Assembly: GCA_003001975.1 (NCBI GenBank)
Contig: PVUG01000011.1
Location: forward strand, 62,001-126,000
Source: Martelella mediterranea
Lineage (GTDB): Bacteria > Pseudomonadota > Alphaproteobacteria > Rhizobiales > Rhizobiaceae
Length of the DNA: 64,000 nt
Direction: 5' to 3'
Every line of letters starts with the position of its first letter. Positions within the stretch are counted from its first letter, which is position 1. Positions 9,653 through 16,980 of this stretch are shown one piece after another. Below the pieces are notes generated by a model. That model did not search any database and was not told the origin of the DNA. It saw only the letters and a program-made list of their open reading frames with translations. The position numbers were made by a program, and so were the translations under genes.

Positions 9653-10645
9653 TCAGCGCGGCATCAGGAAAAATTCCAGCACGCCGGTACGGATCGCCCG
9701 GCGTTTGACCTTGCTCTTGAACGGCAGCGACATCATGTTTCCAAGCAGGCGGCAGACCTTGTAGGGACGATAGTAGCGATCGATCTTTTCGCGCTCGCCG
9801 TCGTGTTCCGGCACGACCGCCTTCGAGTCGACATGCTTTTTATAAAGCCCGATCCATTCATTGTGCGTGTAGCAGGTCCTGAAGGAATTGGGGTGGACCT
9901 TCATGAAGAAGATCGGCTTCGACGGCACCAGATTGAACTGGTCAAAAGACAGGAACACGAAATTGGAGGCAAAATAGCGTTCGGTTGCCAGGACAGCCGC
10001 CTCGCTACAATCATTGTAGTATTCACACGGCACCGATCGGCCGTCGCGACGGAGGGCGTTGATGAAAATGTGCTGTTCGGGAGTGTAGCGATTATGGCGG
10101 CGATCACCGGTATTCCAGCGAGCATCCTCCTCCGTCATCAGCGGCACATCGTAGAGTTTGCGGATGTCATCCGTCCGCCCGAAAAAGGCAAGATCCGAAG
10201 GATGGAACGGAAAGTGCAGCCGCGATCTTGGATTGCGGGAGAAATAGCTGCAGGCCAACAGTTTGCGCGAAAACAGCGCATAGGCATCGTCGCGCTCGGG
10301 AAAGGCATCGAAAAAATCAAGAAAGTCGCTCCCGTTCAGCCTGAAATCCGTGCGCAGGCGGAAACAATAGGGCGTATCGACCTTCTCCAACCCGGCGCAT
10401 ATCCCGACAATCTGACGGTTGACGTTGTTGATCTTTTCTCCGGGCTGATCGGAATAATAAAAGAACCCCGGATCTTCGCAGAGCACCAGTTCATCGAAAT
10501 CAAGGCCCGTGACATCTGTTCCGATCCAGCTCGACAGGACGATCCGCGATTGCGGGAACATCTTTCGCACCATCGCAAGGCTGTCTTGAACAAAGGCCTT
10601 GTTCACAACCCCCTGGAACAGGAATGTGATATCTTTCATGTCCAT
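9653..10645 (-). CDS. WavE-family surface polysaccharide biosynthesis protein
   Basis: WavE proteins are putative transferases of lipopolysaccharide core or capsule synthesis; their substrate is not established. The roughly 330-residue product shows the family pattern: an N-terminal strand KDITFLFQG, PQSRIVLSSWIGTD, then EDPGFFYYSD, NNVNRQIVG and a YCFRLRTDF segment where the acidic motif of a GT-A fold would sit. There is no signal peptide or membrane segment. The start is uncertain: ATG 10645 and ATG 10639 are plausible, and a TTG at 10651 has GGAG at good spacing. It is the last gene of a six-gene glycan operon, 90 nt beyond the cupin gene. Confidence 0.75.
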   Translation of the reverse strand: MDMKDITFLFQGVVNKAFVQDSLAMVRKMFPQSRIVLSSWIGTDVTGLDFDELVLCEDPGFFYYSDQPGEKINNVNRQIVGICAGLEKVDTPYCFRLRTDFRLNGSDFLDFFDAFPERDDAYALFSRKLLACSYFSRNPRSRLHFPFHPSDLAFFGRTDDIRKLYDVPLMTEEDARWNTGDRRHNRYTPEQHIFINALRRDGRSVPCEYYNDCSEAAVLATERYFASNFVFLSFDQFNLVPSKPIFFMKVHPNSFRTCYTHNEWIGLYKKHVDSKAVVPEHDGEREKIDRYYRPYKVCRLLGNMMSLPFKSKVKRRAIRTGVLEFFLMPR

Positions 10646-10735
10646 CAGCAATTGACTGGCTCCCTGCACCGCGACAATCGGCTATTCAACAGAAGGCACG
10701 GGTGACACACCGAAATCCGGCGCAACAGACGCGTT

Positions 10736-11077
10736 TCAGCCCGCCCCGTTTGCACTGCCGGGATATTTGTCTGCTGTGGCACCCGGCAATTTCACCACCA
10801 CATTGACGGTTCCATCGGCAAGGCATTCAAAGTCGGTCGCCTCGCCCGGCTCCATGACGATGATATCGCCCTCGCCATATTCCACGCCATTCATTGCAAT
10901 CCGCCCGGAAACGACAACCGTGTATTCGGTCGCGATGCGATGATGATGCACTGCTTCGCTGTCTCCGCACCGGTAGCGCTTGACGGCCACCTCGACATCT
11001 CCGGTCCGACAAAGGCTTGGATCGAAATTGCCGATGAACCAGCCCTTGACCATGTCTTCAAGCTTCGCCGTCCTCAA
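10736..11077 (-). CDS. Small cupin-domain protein in glycan operon
   Basis: The 113-residue product is a single conserved beta-barrel cupin. The first cupin motif is visible as HHHRIATEYTVVVSG (about 43-58), with three tandem His and a Glu as metal ligands. GEGDIIVMEPGEATDFE supplies the second half. Such stand-alone cupins act as isomerases, dioxygenases or binding or regulatory proteins; nothing here fixes the reaction. The start overlaps the upstream nucleotidyltransferase-like gene by 4 nt, so the two are coupled. Its placement suggests a sugar-epimerase-like or sensory role in the same pathway, which is inference. Confidence 0.75.
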   Translation of the reverse strand: MRTAKLEDMVKGWFIGNFDPSLCRTGDVEVAVKRYRCGDSEAVHHHRIATEYTVVVSGRIAMNGVEYGEGDIIVMEPGEATDFECLADGTVNVVVKLPGATADKYPGSANGAG

Positions 11078-11814
11078 TGCAGAAACGTCTCCTTTTGTTC
11101 ATGCAACTGAGAAATGTACTGGGCCAGCTGCATCTCCGTCTTCATCGGGTGAAACTGGTCGTTCTTGATGAACTCGATCGCGACCTTCTTGTGTCGCAGC
11201 ACCATCTCGTTGATGGTCTGGCTGATGAAGAAGGTATCCCTGATCTTCCGGTCCTTGCGTACCACGCTTTGTGCACAGAGAACGAAATCGCTGCCCTTGC
11301 GGAAATAATAGAAGCTGACCAGCGCATGTTTGCTGACCGGCCGCTTTTCGGCGACCTCGCAGACGAAACCGTCCTCGTCCAGAAGCGCGAAGGAATAGCG
11401 TGGATGGACCGAACGGAAAGCCACAACACCGGCATCGCCATGCTTTTCGCGAAACCTCTTCACGATCCTGGTGAGATCGGCGTCAATCAACTCATCGACC
11501 GCCACAAGGACAATCTCCTCATCCCTGTCGATCCGCTCGGCCGCCAGAAGCGCGGTGCACACCGATCCGGTGGTCGAACCGGAAACCTCCACACAAACCG
11601 CGTTTTCGGCGATTTGCCTGATCACATCGTCGACGTTGAAGTCCTGAACGTCGGAACGTCTGACACAGAAAATGATCTCGCTCGGCCCAAGCGTCTGCAA
11701 AGCCCTGATCTGACGCTCGAGAATAAGTTTCTCGTTGAATTCCGTCATATAGAGCGGATAGCGCTCGCCCTTGATATCGAGGTTTTCGCCCCCCATCAGA
11801 ACAACGATCTTCAT
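11074..11814 (-). CDS. Divergent nucleotidyltransferase-like protein
   Basis: This 246-residue protein has the general Rossmann-like order of sugar-1-phosphate nucleotidyltransferases: MKIVVLMGG at the N-terminus, VAVDELIDADL where the metal-binding Asp of the family lies, and VAEKRPVSKHALVSFYYF. It aligns by eye with the operon's first gene (13090-13833), which has AEKR and GIFNFRRGGDL at the same places. The nucleotide-binding signature GxGxR...KP is replaced here by GGENLDIKGERYPLYM, so catalysis may be altered or lost. It overlaps both neighbours by 4 nt. It could be a regulatory partner or an enzyme with a different nucleotide. Confidence 0.6.
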   Translation of the reverse strand: MKIVVLMGGENLDIKGERYPLYMTEFNEKLILERQIRALQTLGPSEIIFCVRRSDVQDFNVDDVIRQIAENAVCVEVSGSTTGSVCTALLAAERIDRDEEIVLVAVDELIDADLTRIVKRFREKHGDAGVVAFRSVHPRYSFALLDEDGFVCEVAEKRPVSKHALVSFYYFRKGSDFVLCAQSVVRKDRKIRDTFFISQTINEMVLRHKKVAIEFIKNDQFHPMKTEMQLAQYISQLHEQKETFLH

Positions 11815-12464
11815 GCCGCAGACCCCATGGATTTACCGGCGGCATCCACCTCGGCAATCCGCCGCTTGATGTGCGCAAAATTGACATCGTCGACATTCTT
11901 GACCGACAGGACATGAGCGCCCGAAGCCGCCGCCGCCTTCAGTCCGTTGGGATTGTCCTCGACAATCAGACATTCCTTCGGATGCAGTTTGAACATCTTG
12001 ATGGCCTTCAGATAGATCTCGGGATCGGGTTTGGACCGCGTCACATCCTGGTTGGACAGCATAAATTCGAGATAGGGCGTGAGACTCGCCTTCGTCATCA
12101 TCTGCTGAACCGTATCGCGCGTCGAATTGGACGCGACGGCAAGCCGATAGCCTTCCATCTGAAGCCGCGACAGCGCGTATTCATGATCGAACCGCGGACG
12201 GCAGCGCTCGACGATAATCTCGAGTGTGTAACGCTGCTTCATCTCGTTGATGAAAGAGTGGAGATAGGTCGGCAGGTTCTTGTCGATACTGAGACGCTGA
12301 AGCTTCACCTTCGTCGGCAGACCGTCATAGACCGTTGCGTGTTCATGACGCTCGATCGTGTAGCCGAAAAGACCGAGCGCCTTGTTCAGCGCGTCATAAT
12401 GCCATTCCTTGGCCTCGATCAGCACCCCGTCCATGTCGAAAATAACGGCTTTTATAGTCATCAT
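11811..12464 (-). CDS. HAD-superfamily hydrolase, beta-phosphoglucomutase-like
   Basis: The 217-residue product is a subfamily I HAD phosphohydrolase. Motif I is FDMDGVLIE (about 9-17, nucleophile and acid Asp pair), motif II is VASNSTRD, motif III Lys is in SKPDPEIYLKA and motif IV is IVEDNPNGLKAAAASG. The cap domain is helical. The family includes sugar phosphatases and beta-phosphoglucomutases. In this operon it could remove a phosphate from the precursor that the nucleotidyltransferases handle, but the substrate cannot be read from sequence. Both ends overlap their neighbours by 4 nt. Confidence 0.8.
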   Translation of the reverse strand: MMTIKAVIFDMDGVLIEAKEWHYDALNKALGLFGYTIERHEHATVYDGLPTKVKLQRLSIDKNLPTYLHSFINEMKQRYTLEIIVERCRPRFDHEYALSRLQMEGYRLAVASNSTRDTVQQMMTKASLTPYLEFMLSNQDVTRSKPDPEIYLKAIKMFKLHPKECLIVEDNPNGLKAAAASGAHVLSVKNVDDVNFAHIKRRIAEVDAAGKSMGSAA

Positions 12465-13093
12465 CGTGCCTCCCCGAAATAACTCCTCGCCTTCTCAGGC
12501 ACATCGGTGCACAAAAGGAGCGAGTTTTCATTGACGCATTTGGCAAGTTTTATGATCGACCACTGCGTATCAATATCGCGCTGGTGAAGATCGGCCGAGA
12601 CAACGCAGACACGCTTGCCGTCGCCCGTCAGTCCGTCGAGCAGGCCCGGCCCGAACCAGTCCGAGCGGAAACAGTCAAGCCAGACGCCCTCACAGTCCGC
12701 CAGCAGGGGCGGATAGGGCTGAAGATCGCTCAGTCCTGTGAATACGGGCAGCCCGCAGCCAAGCTGATGCACGAGATCAGGCAGGGCCATATCAAAAACA
12801 AAGTAATTCGTATGGCCGAACGCGGCCAGAATTTCCCGTGCGCGCTCACCCAGCCCGTCCGCCTTGATATTCAGCGCAAGCGCCAGGTTTCGGCCTGCCA
12901 TCAGCGCCAGCAGTTCAGCCAACCGCATTTCGTTCCCGGCCGGCATGTCATGGGCGATGACGATTTCGCCGTCATGATCCCGGATATCGGTTTCGGTTCC
13001 GAAGCCAAGATCGAACGAGCGCCGGAAGGCGGCGGCGGTATTCTTCTCCTCCGCCGTTTCCCATAAACCGCGATGAGACAGAACCTCCATCAT
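12461..13093 (-). CDS. Glycerophosphodiester phosphodiesterase-like protein
   Basis: This short (210-residue) GDPD-type TIM barrel has the expected catalytic pieces: SHRG with His7 and Arg8, ETD with Glu34 and Asp36, and AHD with His48. The N-terminal HRGLW...NTAAAFRRSFDLGFGTETDIR segment is the family hallmark. It is shorter than housekeeping GDPD enzymes (about 250 residues) and has no signal peptide, so it acts in the cytosol. In this operon it may cleave or transfer a phosphodiester in a glycan precursor rather than scavenge phospholipid headgroups. It overlaps the flanking genes by 4 nt. Confidence 0.78.
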   Translation of the reverse strand: MMEVLSHRGLWETAEEKNTAAAFRRSFDLGFGTETDIRDHDGEIVIAHDMPAGNEMRLAELLALMAGRNLALALNIKADGLGERAREILAAFGHTNYFVFDMALPDLVHQLGCGLPVFTGLSDLQPYPPLLADCEGVWLDCFRSDWFGPGLLDGLTGDGKRVCVVSADLHQRDIDTQWSIIKLAKCVNENSLLLCTDVPEKARSYFGEAR

Positions 13094-13833
13094 CGGACCT
13101 TTTCTGAAACCGGATGCTGCAGAAAGAAATCGAGATCGCCGGGAATACCGAGCCCGTACATGCCGTCACGTTCGGCGCCGATGCTATAATGTCCAACCTT
13201 GCTGCCCGCACGGATCAGGTAATTGTAGACGGGGCAGACATAAAACTCGCCATTGACGCGATGATTGTCCGCAATCATGGCTTCGATCCCGTTGATCAGA
13301 TCGCCGCCCCGACGAAAATTGAAGATGCCGACGGCGGCATCATGCGAGATCACACGCTTTTCAGCTGTTTCCACGACGCGACCGTTTTCGCTGCGCACGA
13401 AAGACCACTTCCGATCGCACGCCTTCATCGTCATGATCAAACCGTCCAGCGATTCACGTTCCATATGGTCGAGATAGCTGTCGATGTCGGTATCGATGAA
13501 TTGATCCGAATTGGCAGTCATCACCGGATCGTCATTGCCGAGAAAGGGGCTGGCGAGCAAAACGGACGACGCCTGTCCTTCGGTCACGTGGTCGATGCCG
13601 ATCAACTCGATATCGCCTGCAATCGCACTCAAACTCTGTTCAAGTCGGTATTGGCGGATATGACTGCTCTGACAGATCAGGATAAATCGATGCGGCACCA
13701 CGGGCGCCAGATTCTCCATGACCACCTGGATCATCGGCTTGCCGTGCACTTCGAGAAAGGGTTTGGGAGTCAGGTAGCCCGCCTCCGCAAAACGACTGCC
13801 CCTGCCTGCCATCGGAATGACAATGTTCAGCAC
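13090..13833 (-). CDS. Sugar-phosphate-type nucleotidyltransferase
   Basis: The 247-residue protein is the first gene of the glycan operon. It carries the nucleotide-binding signature IPMAGRGSRFAEAGYLTPKP at about 6-25, with the catalytic Lys in KP, HGKPMI, and ANSDQFIDTDI as the metal-binding region. The family makes NDP-activated sugars or small polyols (for example CDP- or dTDP-linked groups). Neighbours encoding a GDPD and a HAD phosphatase suggest a phosphorylated small-molecule substituent. The exact nucleotide and substrate are unknown. The ATG is followed upstream by a strongly AT-rich region. Confidence 0.8.
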   Translation of the reverse strand: MLNIVIPMAGRGSRFAEAGYLTPKPFLEVHGKPMIQVVMENLAPVVPHRFILICQSSHIRQYRLEQSLSAIAGDIELIGIDHVTEGQASSVLLASPFLGNDDPVMTANSDQFIDTDIDSYLDHMERESLDGLIMTMKACDRKWSFVRSENGRVVETAEKRVISHDAAVGIFNFRRGGDLINGIEAMIADNHRVNGEFYVCPVYNYLIRAGSKVGHYSIGAERDGMYGLGIPGDLDFFLQHPVSEKVR

Positions 13834-14130
13834 GCTACACCTCTATTCACAACGAGCATTGCACCCAGACGTATAGTTATTACAGTAACGTCAAATTTAA
13901 GTAACACATCATGTAATGATACCTAAAATAACGTATATCCATTATACACGTCTTATATTTATCTACGTGTATAAAATTATATTAAATTTATTCATAAATT
14001 GAAGTAGATTTCAAACGTTATTTCTAATTTATACGTGCACATGATCTAATATACCATTTTCCTGATCGTTATCATTTCATGAGAGGGAATTGACACAGGC
14101 TCTCCGAACCACATGAAGAAGCGATAAAAT
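13834..14130. promoter_or_regulatory. AT-rich upstream region of the glycan operon
   Basis: No gene is visible here. About 13850-14060 is roughly 70 percent A+T by eye, against about 40 percent in its neighbours. It contains a perfect 8-bp inverted repeat, ATACACGT (13944-13951) and ACGTGTAT (13965-13972), and further ACGTATA-like words near 13866, 13931 and 14031. This is the leader or promoter of the minus-strand glycan operon. The composition resembles promoters bound by AT-preferring rhizobial regulators such as MucR/Ros, or recently acquired DNA; neither can be decided from sequence. Confidence 0.55.
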
Positions 14131-14496
14131 TGGAACATGCCAGATGGGAGAGAGCGCCATGAGAAACGGGCGTTTCCCGGCGCCAGTGTTGTTGCGTTGG
14201 AACCTTTGATTGGCGCACTCAGGCCGCAGGCCAACAACACGATAGAAGGTGGTGCTTTGCTTCAGCACGACCCGCGTTTTCGGCTGCGAGGCAGCTCGTT
14301 GTTCGGCGTTCCACCCTCTCTCCTCCTCAGTCGTCATACTCGACCTCATTCACCGATGTCCGAAGTGATGAGGGAGAGTGCCCGGCCCTTTCGGGAGAAC
14401 GTCTGCATCGTGGCTTTTTTCGTGGAACCATCCCACGACCTGACAATCAACAAGGCGCGACAGCTCGAATCAGTTCATCGATAGCCATGGCCGCAA
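14131..14496. other. Non-coding gap upstream of nrdD, no supported gene
   Basis: Short frames occur on both strands, but none has a ribosome site, recognisable domain or neighbour logic. One antisense pair spans 14077-14484 and looks like a degraded or repeat-derived sequence. I can support nothing in it beyond possible promoter function for nrdD at the right end. Confidence 0.5.
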
Positions 14497-14543
14497 CCAC
14501 TATATGTTGACGATTTTTCGTCTAGATACACCAGATGAAGTGC
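14497..14543. promoter_or_regulatory. Candidate NrdR double box upstream of nrdD
   Basis: Two 16-bp sites resemble the NrdR consensus ACACWATATMTWGTGT: CCACTATATGTTGACG at 14497 and ACACCAGATGAAGTGC at 14528, each about 11 of 16. They start 31 bp apart, the three-helical-turn spacing typical of NrdR tandem boxes. The second ends 22 nt before the nrdD ATG, a position suited to repression. Confidence 0.55.
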
Positions 14544-14565
14544 GGCCTGACCCCAGGAGCCCAAC

Positions 14566-16611
14566 ATGTCTGATGTCGTGATCGAAAACGCCTACACCGA
14601 AGAACACCTGCCGCCTTTCGTCGTCAAACGCAACGGAGTGCGCAAGCCATTCGATGCCGGCAAGATCGAACGCGCCATCCTGAAGGCCGGCGAGGCATCA
14701 CATGCTTTCGGCGCCGGCGAGGCGCGCAGGCTTTGCGATCAGGTCGTCAAGGTAATCGCTCACAGCACGGCCGGTGAGACGATTGAAATCGAGCGCATTC
14801 AGGACATCGCCGAACAGGTGCTGATTTCGGCGAACTTCTTCGAGACCGCGCGTGCCTATATCGTTTACCGCGAAAAACACGCCAAGCTGCGCGAGAGCGG
14901 CAAGGTTGCCGTCGATGTGATTTCATCGATCGATGAATATCTCGACCGCTCCGACTGGCGCGTCAATGCCAATGCCAATCAGGGCTATTCGCTGGGCGGG
15001 CTGATCCTCAATGTCTCCGGCAAGGTGGTCGCCAATTACTGGCTTTCCCATGTCTATGCGCCCGAAATCGGCGCAGCCCACCGCGCCGGCGACCTGCATA
15101 TCCACGACCTCGACATGCTGTCGGGCTATTGCGCCGGCTGGTCGCTTCGCACGCTGATCACCGAGGGGCTGAACGGTGTGCCCGGCAAGGTCGAAGCCGA
15201 TCCGCCGAAGCATATGTCGTCGGCCGTCGGCCAGATCGTCAACTTCCTCGGCACGCTGCAGAACGAATGGGCCGGCGCACAGGCATTTTCCTCCTTCGAT
15301 ACCTATATGGCGCCGTTCATCCGCAAGGACAGCCTTTCCTATGAGGATGTGCTGCAGTCGATCCAGGAACTGATCTACAATCTCAACGTCCCCTCGCGCT
15401 GGGGCACGCAGACGCCGTTTACCAACCTCACCTTCGACTGGGTCTGCCCGGACGACCTGAAGGAACAGCGCCCGATCATCGGCGGCGAGGAAATGCCGTT
15501 TGCCTATGGCGAGCTGCAGGTCGAAATGGACATGATCAACCGCGCCTATATGGAAGTGATGACCAAGGGCGATGCCAAGGGCCGGGTGTTCACCTTCCCG
15601 ATCCCGACCTACAACATCACGCCGGATTTCCCCTGGGAAAGCGAAAACGCCACGCGGCTTTTCGAGATGACGGCCAAATACGGCCTGCCCTATTTCCAGA
15701 ATTTCCTGAATTCCGACCTGTCGCCCAATATGGTGCGCTCGATGTGCTGCCGGCTGCAGCTCGACCTGACGGAGCTTCTGAAGCGCGGCAACGGGCTTTT
15801 CGGCTCTGCCGAACAGACCGGTTCGCTCGGCGTCGTCACGATCAATTGCGCCCGCCTCGGCTTTACCCACAAGGGCGACGAGGCTGGATTGCTGGCCCGC
15901 CTCGACGAACTGCTCGACCTTGGCCGCGACAGCCTCGAAATCAAGCGCAAGGTGATCCAGCGGCTGATCGACGAGGGGCTTTTCCCCTATACCAAGCGCT
16001 ATCTCGGCACGTTGCGCAATCACTTCTCCACGCTCGGCGTCAACGGCGTCAACGAGATGATCCGCAATTTCACCGATGACCGCGACGACATCACCACCGA
16101 AGAGGGCTACGCGCTGGCGCTGAGGCTGCTCGACCATGTGCGTGAAAAGATCGTTTCCTATCAGGAGGAAACCGGGCACCTCTACAATCTGGAAGCAACG
16201 CCGGCGGAAGGCACCGCGCACCGCTTTGCCCGCGAGGACGCCAAGCGCTTTCCCGGCATCATCCAGGCCGGCACGCCGGAAAACGCCTATTACACCAATT
16301 CCAGCCAGCTTCCCGCCGGCTTTACCGACGACCCCTTCGATGCGCTTTCACGGCAGGAAGTGCTGCAGAAGAAATATACCGGCGGCACGGTGCTGCACCT
16401 CTACATGGGCAGCCGCATGTCCTCTGGCGAGGCCTGCAAGAACCTTGTCCGCCGTTCGCTGACGAATTTCCGCCTGCCCTACATCACCGTCACGCCGACA
16501 TTCTCCATCTGCCCGACGCATGGCTATATCGAGGGCGAGCACCAGTTCTGCCCGAAATGCGATGCCGACCGGCTGGCGAAGAAACGCGCGACACTCATTG
16601 CCGCTGAATGA
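14566..16611 (+). CDS. nrdD: Anaerobic (class III) ribonucleotide reductase large part, lacking the glycyl-radical tail
   Basis: NrdD reduces ribonucleoside triphosphates to deoxyribonucleotides without oxygen. The 681-residue product has an N-terminal ATP-cone (about 18-105, beginning VVKRNGVRKPFDAGKIERA), the ten-stranded barrel core with NLNVPSRWGTQTPFTNLTFD, and a zinc-site segment CPTHGYIEGEHQFCPKC near the end. It then stops at RATLIAAE. The usual final Cys plus the glycyl-radical loop are missing here and are encoded by the next small gene. The start ATG 14566 follows CAGGAGCCC. nrdG lies downstream. The enzyme can only work if the separate tail associates with it. Confidence 0.92.
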   Translation: MSDVVIENAYTEEHLPPFVVKRNGVRKPFDAGKIERAILKAGEASHAFGAGEARRLCDQVVKVIAHSTAGETIEIERIQDIAEQVLISANFFETARAYIVYREKHAKLRESGKVAVDVISSIDEYLDRSDWRVNANANQGYSLGGLILNVSGKVVANYWLSHVYAPEIGAAHRAGDLHIHDLDMLSGYCAGWSLRTLITEGLNGVPGKVEADPPKHMSSAVGQIVNFLGTLQNEWAGAQAFSSFDTYMAPFIRKDSLSYEDVLQSIQELIYNLNVPSRWGTQTPFTNLTFDWVCPDDLKEQRPIIGGEEMPFAYGELQVEMDMINRAYMEVMTKGDAKGRVFTFPIPTYNITPDFPWESENATRLFEMTAKYGLPYFQNFLNSDLSPNMVRSMCCRLQLDLTELLKRGNGLFGSAEQTGSLGVVTINCARLGFTHKGDEAGLLARLDELLDLGRDSLEIKRKVIQRLIDEGLFPYTKRYLGTLRNHFSTLGVNGVNEMIRNFTDDRDDITTEEGYALALRLLDHVREKIVSYQEETGHLYNLEATPAEGTAHRFAREDAKRFPGIIQAGTPENAYYTNSSQLPAGFTDDPFDALSRQEVLQKKYTGGTVLHLYMGSRMSSGEACKNLVRRSLTNFRLPYITVTPTFSICPTHGYIEGEHQFCPKCDADRLAKKRATLIAAE

Positions 16612-16622
16612 AAGGAAAGATC

Positions 16623-16811
16623 ATGTCACTGATTGAAAAAGACGTCGTCGCCGATACCGAAATCACGCTGACCGACGAAGAACGTCAGCCCTGCGAAATC
16701 TGGACACGGGTGATGGGCTATCACCGTCCGGTTTCCTCCTTCAACCGCGGCAAGAAAGGCGAATTCGCCGAACGCCGCTATTTCAGGGAACAGGGCGGTG
16801 AACGGGCATAA
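16623..16811 (+). CDS. Detached glycyl-radical domain of class III ribonucleotide reductase
   Basis: This 62-residue protein contains exactly the piece that nrdD lacks: PCEIWTRVMGYHRPVSSFN, with radical Gly32 in RVMGY, followed by GKKGEFAERRYF. Cys24 corresponds to the last zinc-site Cys of intact NrdD proteins. It is in a different frame from nrdD. ATG 16623 has its own ribosome site (AAAGGAAAG, about 5 nt upstream), so it is translated as a separate polypeptide. An overlapping ATGA at 16608 is an alternative start. The arrangement recalls the stand-alone radical cofactor YfiD/GrcA of pyruvate formate-lyase. NrdG, encoded next, would activate it. No symbol is assigned because the split form has no name I can confirm. 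Confidence 0.85.
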   Translation: MSLIEKDVVADTEITLTDEERQPCEIWTRVMGYHRPVSSFNRGKKGEFAERRYFREQGGERA

Positions 16812-16833
16812 CGCAGCCGGACAGCCTCTCCCC

Positions 16834-16917
16834 GCGTCACCCTCGGGCTTGACCCGAGGGTCCACAAAAGCCGTGCCGCGTGGCATGGATCCTCGGGTCA
16901 AGCCCGAGGATGACACA
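16834..16917. repeat. Dispersed palindromic repeat pair before nrdG
   Basis: CCTCGGGCTTGACCCGAGG is followed about 25 nt later by CCTCGGGTCAAGCCCGAGG, the inverted companion. It fills the gap between the glycyl-radical gene and nrdG. Read in frame it gives the SGLTRGS...DPRVKPEDD pattern that wrongly extends nrdG upstream. Confidence 0.9.
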
Positions 16918-16980
16918 GAGAGAGAGGACGTGCACGGGCTCCGCAACAAGCCCGAGGACGACGCAAGACGGAAGGAACGT

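Noticed and set aside
14440-14465. FNR/Anr box before nrdD
   Set aside because: Only a half site (ATCAA) near 14447-14451; the partner half is too poor.
14077-14484. Two overlapping small frames (90 and 115 codons) on opposite strands upstream of nrdD
   Set aside because: No ribosome site, no domain and no neighbour logic; more likely degraded sequence. Not listed as genes.
16600-16625. nrdD split as a sequencing frameshift
   Set aside because: The downstream piece has its own ATG and a good ribosome site, and the break falls in the linker between zinc-site residues, so a real split is more likely, though not proven.
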